DNA from: an uncultured Bacillota bacterium
Lineage (GTDB): Bacteria > Bacillota_I > Bacilli_A > RFN20 > CAG-449
DNA length: 6,177 bases
Assembly: GCA_905204225.1 (NCBI GenBank)
Contig: CAJKZK010000100.1
Location: forward strand, 1 to 6,177
Direction: 5' to 3'
Shown: in pieces, positions 1-6,026 of the stretch
How positions within the stretch are numbered: the first letter of the stretch is position 1
How the letters are laid out: each line of letters opens with the position of its first letter
The notes under the pieces: model-generated
Told to the model about the DNA's origin: nothing
The model's input: only the letters and a program-made list of their open reading frames with translations
Databases searched by the model: none
Translations under genes and position numbers: made by a program

Positions 1-5
1 TGTTT

Positions 6-11
6 CTCCTT
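6..11 (-). promoter_or_regulatory. Ribosome binding site of a divergent gene beyond the left edge
   Basis: Read on the minus strand, the first bases of the window are a purine-rich run containing AAGGAG, a near-perfect Shine-Dalgarno sequence, followed by AAACA up to the window edge. Five bases of spacing are already present, so a start codon is expected within a few bases to the left of the window. This implies a gene transcribed leftward, divergent from the hydrolase gene, with the two sharing the region 12-148 as a control region. What that gene encodes cannot be seen. Confidence 0.5.
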
Positions 12-61
12 TTTTCTTTTATTTTATATAAATTTAACTTTAATGAAAATTATATAAAATA

Positions 62-81
62 ATATTGGCAATATATTGGCA
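62..81. repeat. Two ATATTGGCA direct repeats, 11 bp apart
   Basis: ATATTGGCA occurs at 62-70 and again at 73-81, start to start 11 bp, about one helical turn. The first copy is also part of a near-palindrome, ATATTG-G-CAATAT (62-74). These are the only G/C-containing motifs in an otherwise almost pure A/T stretch between two divergent starts. They lie about 20-40 bp upstream of the proposed -35 box of the hydrolase gene, so an activator or repressor site is possible. This is inference from position and repetition only. Confidence 0.3.
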
Positions 82-99
82 CTATAAAATTAAATATTA

Positions 100-128
100 T
101 TTAAATTAAAAATATAAAGTGATATTAT
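100..128 (+). promoter_or_regulatory. Extended -10 sigma-A-type promoter for the hydrolase gene
   Basis: A -35-like TTTAAA (100-105, 4 of 6 to consensus) is separated by 17 bp from TATTAT (123-128), which is preceded by TGA and so forms an extended -10 element. The 14-mer AAGTGATATTATTT (117-130) recurs exactly on the minus strand ahead of pepF (2930 down to 2917), also at promoter distance, which supports both as real promoters. Transcription would begin near 134-136, giving a very short leader that starts inside the palindrome at 131-148. Confidence 0.45.
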
Positions 129-130
129 TT

Positions 131-148
131 AGTTAGAGGTGTCTAACT
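131..148 (+). promoter_or_regulatory. 18-bp palindrome over the ribosome binding site: operator or leader hairpin
   Basis: AGTTAGA (131-137) and TCTAACT (142-148) are perfect 7-bp inverted repeats separated by GGTG. The right arm touches the ATG at 149, and the Shine-Dalgarno AGAGGTG (135-141) runs through the end of the left arm and the loop. The site overlaps the predicted transcription start, a typical position for a dyad-symmetric repressor operator (TetR-like or similar). In RNA the same bases could form a 7-bp stem with a 4-nt loop that partly hides the ribosome binding site. The sequence alone does not separate the two readings. The symmetry is seen directly; the regulator is inferred. 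Confidence 0.5.
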
Positions 149-931
149 ATGAAATTTTATGAAAGTGGAAATATCAATAATCCAGTTATATTTTTAATTC
201 CTGGAACATGTTGTCATTATACATTATTTAATAAAGTTGTTCCTTCTTTAATAGAAAAATTTTATACTGTTATCGTTTCATTTGATGGATTTGATGAACA
301 CGAAAAAACTGAATATATAAGTATGGAAGAAGAAACCAAAAAAATTGAAAATTATATAAAAGAAAAATTTAATAATCATATTTCTTGTATATATGGTTGT
401 TCACTTGGTGGATCGTTTGCGTCTTATTTAGTGCAAAGAAATAATATTAAAGTAGATCATATTATTTTAGGCAGTAGTGATATGGATCAAAATAATGCTT
501 TTATAGCTAAAATAAAAGGAAAAATCATTTCTAAAATTATGTATAAAATGATTCATACTGGGACTATACCTTCTTTTATGGAAAATAAACTTAATAAAAT
601 GAAAATTAATGAACCAACTAGATATAATCAAACAATAGAATTTCTTAATTCTTTTATGGTTCCATGCTTAAAAGATGTAGTTACCCAAAAAAGCATATAT
701 AATCAATATGTTTCAGATTTAGTAACAAAAATTGATAACAATATTGATAACAAAAATACTAAAATTCATGTATTTTATGCTTTAGGAATGGGTAAAAAAT
801 ATCGTAAAAGATATTTAAAACATTTTAAAGATCCTGATATTAGAGAACAAAATTTAAATCATGAAACATTTTTCTTTTGCTATCCAAACGAATGGGTAAA
901 AGAAGTATTTGATTGTGTTTTTAGCAATTGA
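149..931 (+). CDS. Alpha/beta hydrolase fold protein
   Basis: This 260-residue protein has the core signatures of a cytoplasmic alpha/beta hydrolase. An early strand and oxyanion turn, FLIPGT, lies at about residues 15-20. The nucleophile elbow is GCSLGG at 83-88, with Ser85 the likely nucleophile. A C-terminal His238 in NHETFF is the likely catalytic histidine. No signal peptide or membrane segment is evident. The expected acidic residue soon after the strand KIHVFYALG (205-213) is absent: the sequence continues GMGKKYRKRYLKHF, and the nearest acids are Asp228 and Asp230. The triad is therefore incomplete or rearranged. The substrate cannot be told; small-ester or lipid hydrolase is only a fold-level guess. 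The ATG at 149 has an AGAGGTG ribosome binding site 7 nt upstream, inside a palindrome that suggests specific regulation. The gene stands alone, is divergent from an off-window gene, and faces pepF at its 3' end. Confidence 0.85.
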   Translation: MKFYESGNINNPVIFLIPGTCCHYTLFNKVVPSLIEKFYTVIVSFDGFDEHEKTEYISMEEETKKIENYIKEKFNNHISCIYGCSLGGSFASYLVQRNNIKVDHIILGSSDMDQNNAFIAKIKGKIISKIMYKMIHTGTIPSFMENKLNKMKINEPTRYNQTIEFLNSFMVPCLKDVVTQKSIYNQYVSDLVTKIDNNIDNKNTKIHVFYALGMGKKYRKRYLKHFKDPDIREQNLNHETFFFCYPNEWVKEVFDCVFSN

Positions 932-949
932 TATTTATTAAAATTATAT

Positions 950-1094
950 AAAACGTGTAAATTTAAGATTTAAAAATATCCGAAAACGTGTAAAAATACT
1001 TTTTAAAATTACCCGAAAACGTGAAATGTGATTATAATACGGTGGAAAAAGTGTATTATATCGCTAATTACTCGGTGGAAAAAGTGTATTATAT
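950..1094. repeat. Five imperfect direct repeats with 33-bp period between convergent genes
   Basis: The core A-A-A-A-(C/A)-G-T-G begins at 950, 983, 1016, 1046 and 1079, so the spacings are 33, 33, 30 and 33 bp. There are two subtypes. Repeats 1-3 carry AAAACGTG, and the second and third are preceded by CCG (CCGAAAACGTG at 980-990 and 1013-1023). Repeats 4 and 5 share a perfect 22-bp block (1040-1061 and 1073-1094) beginning CGGTGGAAAAAGTGTA. Between cores the sequence is A/T-rich and poorly conserved. This is too short-period for a CRISPR array (about 22 bp repeat, 11 bp spacer) and has no open frame. Regular arrays of this kind occur at the ends of IS21-family and Tn7-like transposons and as protein-binding iterons. 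No transposase gene is present here, so a relic end or a non-autonomous element is possible but unproven. The array occupies most of the 201-bp gene-free stretch 932-1132. Confidence 0.75.
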
Positions 1095-1095
1095 T

Positions 1096-1122
1096 AAAAA
1101 ATGAGGCAAAACCTCATTTTTT
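1096..1122. terminator. Bidirectional intrinsic terminator between hydrolase and pepF
   Basis: AAAAAATGAGG (1096-1106) and CCTCATTTTTT (1112-1122) are perfect 11-bp inverted repeats around the loop CAAAA. Either strand gives a hairpin with a short G/C core followed by a run of U. It lies 10 bp beyond the pepF stop codon, so it ends the leftward asnA-NERD-pepF transcript. It can also stop rightward transcripts from the hydrolase gene, which would then carry the repeat array in their 3' untranslated region. Confidence 0.85.
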
Positions 1123-1132
1123 ATAACCATTA

Positions 1133-2893
1133 TTATTTAATTAATTCTTCGTATTCATCAATTAATTCATTTAATTTGTTGCATACTGCTAAGAATGGTT
1201 CTTTAGAAGTTAAATCAACTCCACCTTTTTTAACAATTTCAATTGGATAATCTGATCCACCCATTTTTAACATTTCTATATATTTTTCAAATGCTCCTTC
1301 TTTTTTAGCTTTGATATCTTGATATATTTTCATCGAAGCAGAAAAACATGTCGCATATTGATATACATAAAATGGTGAATTATATAGATGTGGAATATAA
1401 GCCCAAACAAATTTCTTTAATGGTTCAGTATCTAAATCTATACCATAATATGTATAATATAAATTTTTAATAATTTCACATAAAGATTCATATGTAAATG
1501 GTTTACCTTCAAGCGCTAATTGATGTGCTTGGTATTCAAAATCAGCAAATAATGTTTGACGATAGAATGTTGATACAATTCCATCCATTTGTTGTTCTAT
1601 TGCTTGAATTTTTAATTCTTTATCATTGCTATTTTTTATTAAATAATCTAAGAATATTTGTTCATTCAATGTTGAAGGAATTTCCGCGACAAAGATTAAA
1701 TAATCTTTTGATGCATATGGTTGGTTTTCTTCTGAATATAAAGTATGAATTGAATGTCCACATTCATGAGCTAAAGTAAATGCCGAATCTAATGTATCTG
1801 TATGATTTAATAATATATATGGTCCATATCCATAAACGCCTGTTGAATATGCTCCACTTCTTTTTCCATCACTAGGATATACATCAACATGTCCATCTTT
1901 TAAAGCTATTTTTGCATGTTCTACAAAATCATCACCCATTACTTGTAATGCTTTTAAAACATCTTCATAAGCTTTAGGGAATGGATATTTTACTTCAGCT
2001 TTTGAATAATGTAAGAATCTATCATAAGTATGATATTCTTCTAAATTAAATAATTTTTTTCTTAAAGCAATATATCTTTTTAATGGAGCAGTATTTTCTT
2101 TAACTGTATTAATTAAAGATAAATATACTTCTTCTGGTATTTTATTATGATCTAAAACACTTGATAAAATAGATTTATAACCTCTATTTCTCATCTTAGC
2201 AATATTAGAATCAACTATACCTTTATAAATTGTACATAAAGTATTTTCATGTTTTTGATAATAAGAAAATTGTGCTTCGAAAATTTTTCTTCTATCATCT
2301 TGATTCTTAGTTCTCATTAATACACTTGTATATGTATTTGGACTAATTTTTACTTCTTCACCTGTTGATAAAGTTACATCAATAGGATTAAAATCACTAT
2401 TTTGTAACATAGCATATAATCTAGCAAAAGAAGATGTAACCATTTGATAATTAGAAATTATCATTTCTTCTTTTATTGAAAGAACATGTTCTCTTCCATC
2501 AAATATTTTCTTAATGTTAAATAAATTCTCTTTAATAGCCTTACTATTTTTAGCAAATTCTACATATTTATCAAAACTTAATTCAAGAATTTCATTATCT
2601 ACAAAACTACTATTAGTTGAATATTCTTGTAATACTTCTCTTATCTTCATCATTAAAGCTTGATAATTTAAATCTTTTTGATTTTTATCATAATTCATAG
2701 CAACATAAGAATATAATTTTTCAAATAATTTTCCTAAATCATCTTGAAAAACAAAAAAATCATTAATTTCTTGTTCTGTTTTTAAATGACCTTTAAATTT
2801 AGATATTTCATTTATTTTCTTTTTTAATATTTCTAAATCTTTAGACCATGCTTCATCATTAATATATATTTCTTTTAAATTCCATTCTGTCAT
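1133..2893 (-). CDS. pepF: Oligoendopeptidase F, M3 family zinc metallopeptidase
   Basis: A 586-residue cytoplasmic zinc peptidase of the M3 (thimet oligopeptidase) family that cleaves short peptides internally, typically feeding amino acid recycling. The zinc motif HECGH is at residues 376-380 (two His ligands, catalytic Glu377), and the third ligand Glu404 is in AEIPSTLNE, 24 residues after the second His. The substrate-side signature IPHLYNSPFYVYQYAT (501-516) and the C-terminal GGSDYP (545-550) followed by GGVDL are characteristic of PepF. The helical N-terminal oligopeptidase F domain precedes the catalytic domain. Length is close to the roughly 600 residues usual for the family. The ATG at 2893 is preferred because AAAGGAA lies 9 nt upstream. 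An in-frame ATG 18 codons earlier (2947) has no ribosome binding site and would extend the protein through the proposed promoter. It is the last gene of the leftward run, 63 nt after the NERD gene, and ends at a strong terminator. Confidence 0.95.
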   Translation of the reverse strand: MTEWNLKEIYINDEAWSKDLEILKKKINEISKFKGHLKTEQEINDFFVFQDDLGKLFEKLYSYVAMNYDKNQKDLNYQALMMKIREVLQEYSTNSSFVDNEILELSFDKYVEFAKNSKAIKENLFNIKKIFDGREHVLSIKEEMIISNYQMVTSSFARLYAMLQNSDFNPIDVTLSTGEEVKISPNTYTSVLMRTKNQDDRRKIFEAQFSYYQKHENTLCTIYKGIVDSNIAKMRNRGYKSILSSVLDHNKIPEEVYLSLINTVKENTAPLKRYIALRKKLFNLEEYHTYDRFLHYSKAEVKYPFPKAYEDVLKALQVMGDDFVEHAKIALKDGHVDVYPSDGKRSGAYSTGVYGYGPYILLNHTDTLDSAFTLAHECGHSIHTLYSEENQPYASKDYLIFVAEIPSTLNEQIFLDYLIKNSNDKELKIQAIEQQMDGIVSTFYRQTLFADFEYQAHQLALEGKPFTYESLCEIIKNLYYTYYGIDLDTEPLKKFVWAYIPHLYNSPFYVYQYATCFSASMKIYQDIKAKKEGAFEKYIEMLKMGGSDYPIEIVKKGGVDLTSKEPFLAVCNKLNELIDEYEELIK

Positions 2894-2918
2894 AGATTTT
2901 ATTCCTTTCGATAACAAA

Positions 2919-2947
2919 ATAATATCACTTAAATGATTTATTATCAT
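2919..2947 (-). promoter_or_regulatory. Internal promoter ahead of pepF
   Basis: On the minus strand, ATGATA (2947-2942, 4 of 6 to the -35 consensus) is 17 bp from TATTAT (2924-2919), which has an upstream TG one base away (extended -10). The 14-mer AAGTGATATTATTT here is identical to that in the hydrolase promoter. The start would fall near 2912, about 20 nt before the pepF ATG at 2893. pepF could therefore be expressed both from the asnA promoter and on its own. Confidence 0.45.
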
Positions 2948-2956
2948 TACATTGAA

Positions 2957-3661
2957 TTAAACATTATTATTTTTTATAAATTTACATTTAGGATAATTAC
3001 TACATCCTAAAAATTCACCATATTTACCGACTTTTTTTATTAATTTTCCTCCACATCTAGGACAAATACCATTATTTAATTCTATTTGTGTTTTTTTAAT
3101 ATTATTAACGTGTTCTTTATTGGTAATTTTTATAGATGCATTTATTAATTTATTATAAATTAAATTAATTTCTTCAATAGATAATTTCTTATCACATTCA
3201 TAATTTTTTAAATACCTTCTTAAATCTCTTAAATTAATAACATTATTACAATTAATTCTACCTGCGTTATTTTGTACCATTACTACAAGAGAATTAATCA
3301 TATATTCTTTTCCTAATACTTGATTTAAATGATAAACATGAGATTTATTTTGTTTTAAAGGATTTAAAAATTGATTTTTTTCTTTATATATACATTGAGT
3401 CCATTTACTAGAATTTTCATCACCAAAAATCCAGCCTTTATAATTTTTAGTTTCAATACAAAAAATACCATTTTCACGAATTTCAACATGATCTATTTGA
3501 TGGGTTTTATTATTATCATCAATTAATATCAAATTATTAATTTGTTGATGATATACTTTACCAAAAAATAATGGATTTAATTTAGCGTCAACTTTTCTTT
3601 CTCCAATGTTTCCTTTAATATTATTAATTAAAGGTTTAAATAAAAAACTTAATAATCCCAT
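2957..3661 (-). CDS. NERD domain protein with C-terminal topoisomerase-type zinc ribbon
   Basis: This 234-residue protein combines an N-terminal NERD (nuclease-related) domain with a C-terminal four-cysteine zinc ribbon of the type found at the end of DNA topoisomerase I. NERD marks are GNIGERKV (17-24), QIDHV with Asp57, and IETKNYKG with Glu70 and Lys72. The D...ExK arrangement is that of the PD-(D/E)XK nuclease fold. A downstream NPLKQNKSHV (100-109) is also typical. The zinc ribbon ligands are Cys200, Cys203, Cys220 and Cys226, with GEFLGCSNYPKC between. The catalytic-type residues are intact, so a DNA-processing role is plausible, but the cellular function of such proteins is not established. 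The ATG follows the asnA stop codon by one base. The only AAAGGAA is 15 nt upstream, too far for normal initiation, and no other start fits, so translation is probably coupled to asnA. Confidence 0.85.
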   Translation of the reverse strand: MGLLSFLFKPLINNIKGNIGERKVDAKLNPLFFGKVYHQQINNLILIDDNNKTHQIDHVEIRENGIFCIETKNYKGWIFGDENSSKWTQCIYKEKNQFLNPLKQNKSHVYHLNQVLGKEYMINSLVVMVQNNAGRINCNNVINLRDLRRYLKNYECDKKLSIEEINLIYNKLINASIKITNKEHVNNIKKTQIELNNGICPRCGGKLIKKVGKYGEFLGCSNYPKCKFIKNNNV

Positions 3662-3662
3662 A

Positions 3663-4661
3663 TTATAATAATTCTATTCCTTTTTCTTTAAATTTATCTA
3701 TATCTTCTTTATCCCAATAAGAAGCTTGTACTTCTCCAATATGCACTTTTTTTAACATAAACATACATATACGAGATTGACCTATGCCTCCTCCTATTGT
3801 TAAAGGTAAAGAAGAATTAATTATATTTTGATGATATGGATAAGATAATTTAAATTCTTCATTTCTTTCTTTTAATTGATAAATTAATGATTTTTCATCA
3901 ACTCTGATACCCATTGATGATAATTCTAAAGCCATATTTAATGGTTCATACCATAATAATAAATCTCCATTTAATTTCCAATCATCATAATCAGCGGCTC
4001 TACCATCATGAGGTAATCCATCTAATAATTTATTTCCTATATGCATTAAAAAAACTGCTTTATATTCTTTAGTAATTATATTTTCTCTTTCTTTTCTAGT
4101 TAGATTAGGATATTTTTTTTCTAATTCTTCAGTAGTAATAAATTTAATATCATTAGGTAAATCATATTCTAATATTGGATAAGATGAATGCACTACTTCA
4201 GAAGTATATTTTATTACATCATATATTTTTCTAACTGTTTGTTTTAGATATTCTTCATTTCTTGCTTCTTTAGTAATAACTTTTTCCCAATCCCATTGAT
4301 CAACATATAATGAATGAATATTATCTAATTCTTCAAATGGTCTAATCGCGTTCATATCAGTATATAATCCATTTACATTATATTTATTTAAAGCATATCT
4401 TTTCCATTTAGCTAATGATTGAACTATTTCTAATTTTTTATTATTTTCATTACATATAAAATTAACTGCTTTTTCATATCCATTTAAATTATCATTTAAA
4501 CCTGTTTCTGGATCTATAAATAAGGGAGCGCTAACTCTAGTTAATGATAAAGATTTCGATAATTCATTTTGAAAAGTATCTTTAACTAATTTAATTGCTA
4601 TTTGAGTATCATAAACATTTAATAATGAATGATAATTATCTAAAAATATATTGTTTTTCAT
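3663..4661 (-). CDS. asnA: Aspartate-ammonia ligase (asparagine synthetase A)
   Basis: A 332-residue enzyme that makes asparagine from aspartate, ammonia and ATP in the cytoplasm. It has the class II aminoacyl-tRNA-synthetase-like fold and is close in length to E. coli AsnA (330). Recognisable conserved blocks, in order, are RVSAPLF (42-48), NDNLNG (56-61), SLAKWKRYAL (82-91), GLYTDMNAIR (98-107), DQWDWEK (121-127), DGRAADYDDW (219-228), NGDLLLW (231-237), ELSSMGIRVD (246-255) and the ATP-binding GGGIGQSR (290-297). All are intact. The ATG at 4661 is chosen because AAAAGGAAA lies 8 nt upstream. A TTG two codons earlier (4667) would leave only 2 nt to the ribosome binding site. It is the first gene of the leftward run; the NERD gene follows after one base. 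The leader is too short for a T-box or other riboswitch. Confidence 0.97.
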   Translation of the reverse strand: MKNNIFLDNYHSLLNVYDTQIAIKLVKDTFQNELSKSLSLTRVSAPLFIDPETGLNDNLNGYEKAVNFICNENNKKLEIVQSLAKWKRYALNKYNVNGLYTDMNAIRPFEELDNIHSLYVDQWDWEKVITKEARNEEYLKQTVRKIYDVIKYTSEVVHSSYPILEYDLPNDIKFITTEELEKKYPNLTRKERENIITKEYKAVFLMHIGNKLLDGLPHDGRAADYDDWKLNGDLLLWYEPLNMALELSSMGIRVDEKSLIYQLKERNEEFKLSYPYHQNIINSSLPLTIGGGIGQSRICMFMLKKVHIGEVQASYWDKEDIDKFKEKGIELL

Positions 4662-4690
4662 TTTCAATTTCCTTTTAAATATATATAGTT

Positions 4691-4699
4691 ATATTAGCA
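4691..4699 (-). promoter_or_regulatory. Probable extended -10 element for asnA
   Basis: The minus strand reads TGCTAATAT (4699 to 4691), a TGn-extended -10-like box about 30 nt before the asnA ATG. No convincing -35 lies 16-18 bp further upstream; an alternative overlapping -10 is TATAAC (4693-4688). In such A/T-rich sequence this is only the best candidate. Confidence 0.3.
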
Positions 4700-4744
4700 A
4701 ATATATTAACAAAAAGAAATTATAAATAACATTATTCTTTGTTT

Positions 4745-4750
4745 TATGAT
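4745..4750 (+). promoter_or_regulatory. Possible -10 box for the metallophosphoesterase gene
   Basis: TATGAT (5 of 6 to the -10 consensus) sits 22 bp before the ATG at 4773, similar to the -10-to-start distance of the hydrolase gene. There is no recognisable -35 and no upstream TG. Promoters for both divergent genes must lie within the 111 bp between 4662 and 4772, where nothing else stands out. Confidence 0.25.
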
Positions 4751-4772
4751 TTAATATATTTAGAGGTTTTTT

Positions 4773-6026
4773 ATGAAAAAGAAATTATTAAAATTAAGTT
4801 TATTATGCTCTTTATTTTTATATTCATGTAATAATTCTTTACCTTATCCAACTTATGAAGATTTATCATTTGAAAATAATGATACATCAATATATATCGC
4901 TTCAGATACTCATTATTTAGCATCTTCATATTTAGATTCAAATAGAGATTATGATGGTGAATTATTTGTTACTGATGGAAGAACCATGAATTATAATAAT
5001 ATTTTATTTGATAAATTAATTGAACAAACAATTATTGATTCACCTGATTATTTTATTATTACTGGTGATATTACTTATAATGGTGAATATAATTCTCATC
5101 TTGAAGTAGCAAATAAATTAGATAAATTATTAGCTAAAGGAATTCAACCATTAGTCATTCCAGGTAATCATGATACATTTTCTCTTGCACCTAGAGATTA
5201 TTCTAATACTGAATATAATATTGTTAAATCCACTACAAGTGATGAATTTAAACAAATATACCAAAACTTTGGTTATTCTAATGGTTTTAGTTATGATAAA
5301 GATACATTATCTTATACATATATCACTAAAAATAATGAAATGTTATTAATGCTTGATTCTACTTATTCTAGATATAATTATGAAGATAGTTATTCTTACA
5401 TAAGTGGTGGTATTACATGTATAGATTGGTTGATTAATAATTTAGAATACGCTAAAGAAAATAATTTAAAAGTTATTAGTTTTATGCATCATAGTTTAAT
5501 TACTCATAATAAATTATTTGAAAGATTATACACTATTACTAATAGTGAACAAATATTAGATTTATATAAAAAATATAATGTAGAAATTAATTTTTCCGGT
5601 CATTTACATATTCAAGATATCATGGAAAATAATGGAATATATGATATTTGTTCTAATTCATTATTAGATTATGGTAATAGATATGGAATATTTAAAATTG
5701 GTAAAAATGGTATGCAATATGATTCTAAATATATTGATTTTATTTTAGATAATAAATCTTATCATGAATATTCATTTAATTTATTTAAAAAGATGTATAT
5801 GCTTAAATCTAGATTTGAAACAGATAATGAACAAAATAATGAAATATTAAAAGAATTTTTAGGTCGATTAAACGCTTATTATTTTGATGGCAGTATATTT
5901 TTACATCAAGAATTAAAAAAAGAAAAAGGGTATAGTTTATTAAAAGAATATGGTGATAATGAATATTCAACTTCATTATTAAATTCATTTAATAAAAATA
6001 ATTATAAATTAGTTATTAAAGATTAG
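4773..6026 (+). CDS. Lipoprotein calcineurin-like metallophosphoesterase
   Basis: A 417-residue secreted, lipid-anchored phosphoesterase. The N-terminus is a lipoprotein signal peptide: basic MKKK, a hydrophobic stretch, then the lipobox LYSC with Cys19 as the lipidated residue, so the enzyme should sit on the outer face of the membrane. The binuclear-metal motifs of the calcineurin-like superfamily are complete and in order: SDTH (Asp45, His47), GDITYNG (Asp99), GNHD (131-134, Asn132 and His133), MHHS (His239 or His240) and GHLH (276-279). After the catalytic domain comes a C-terminal region (about 320-417) without a recognised motif. Such proteins act on phosphoester substrates, but which one cannot be told here. 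The ATG has TAGAGG ending 6 nt upstream. The gene is divergent from asnA and apparently monocistronic. Its last 11 bp overlap the end of a minus-strand reading frame, and no terminator hairpin is visible after it. Confidence 0.9.
   Translation: MKKKLLKLSLLCSLFLYSCNNSLPYPTYEDLSFENNDTSIYIASDTHYLASSYLDSNRDYDGELFVTDGRTMNYNNILFDKLIEQTIIDSPDYFIITGDITYNGEYNSHLEVANKLDKLLAKGIQPLVIPGNHDTFSLAPRDYSNTEYNIVKSTTSDEFKQIYQNFGYSNGFSYDKDTLSYTYITKNNEMLLMLDSTYSRYNYEDSYSYISGGITCIDWLINNLEYAKENNLKVISFMHHSLITHNKLFERLYTITNSEQILDLYKKYNVEINFSGHLHIQDIMENNGIYDICSNSLLDYGNRYGIFKIGKNGMQYDSKYIDFILDNKSYHEYSFNLFKKMYMLKSRFETDNEQNNEILKEFLGRLNAYYFDGSIFLHQELKKEKGYSLLKEYGDNEYSTSLLNSFNKNNYKLVIKD

Noticed and set aside
950..1094. CRISPR array
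   Set aside because: The unit is only 33 bp, the cores are imperfect with two subtypes, the intervening A/T sequences are about 11-25 bp, and no cas genes are nearby.
1498..1779. A 93-codon plus-strand open frame inside pepF
   Set aside because: It lies antisense to the zinc-motif region of pepF, has no ribosome binding site or recognisable domain, and is explained as a shadow of the conserved gene.
2894..2947. 18-residue N-terminal extension of PepF from the upstream ATG at 2947
   Set aside because: There is no Shine-Dalgarno ahead of 2947, while AAAGGAA is well placed before 2893. The extension also covers the proposed pepF promoter.
4662..4667. TTG start two codons upstream for asnA
   Set aside because: It would sit only 2 nt from the ribosome binding site, whereas the ATG at 4661 has an 8-nt spacing.
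4662..4772. Riboswitch or T-box ahead of asnA
   Set aside because: Only about 110 bp separate the two divergent starts, with no stable hairpins, no T-box sequence and no terminator.
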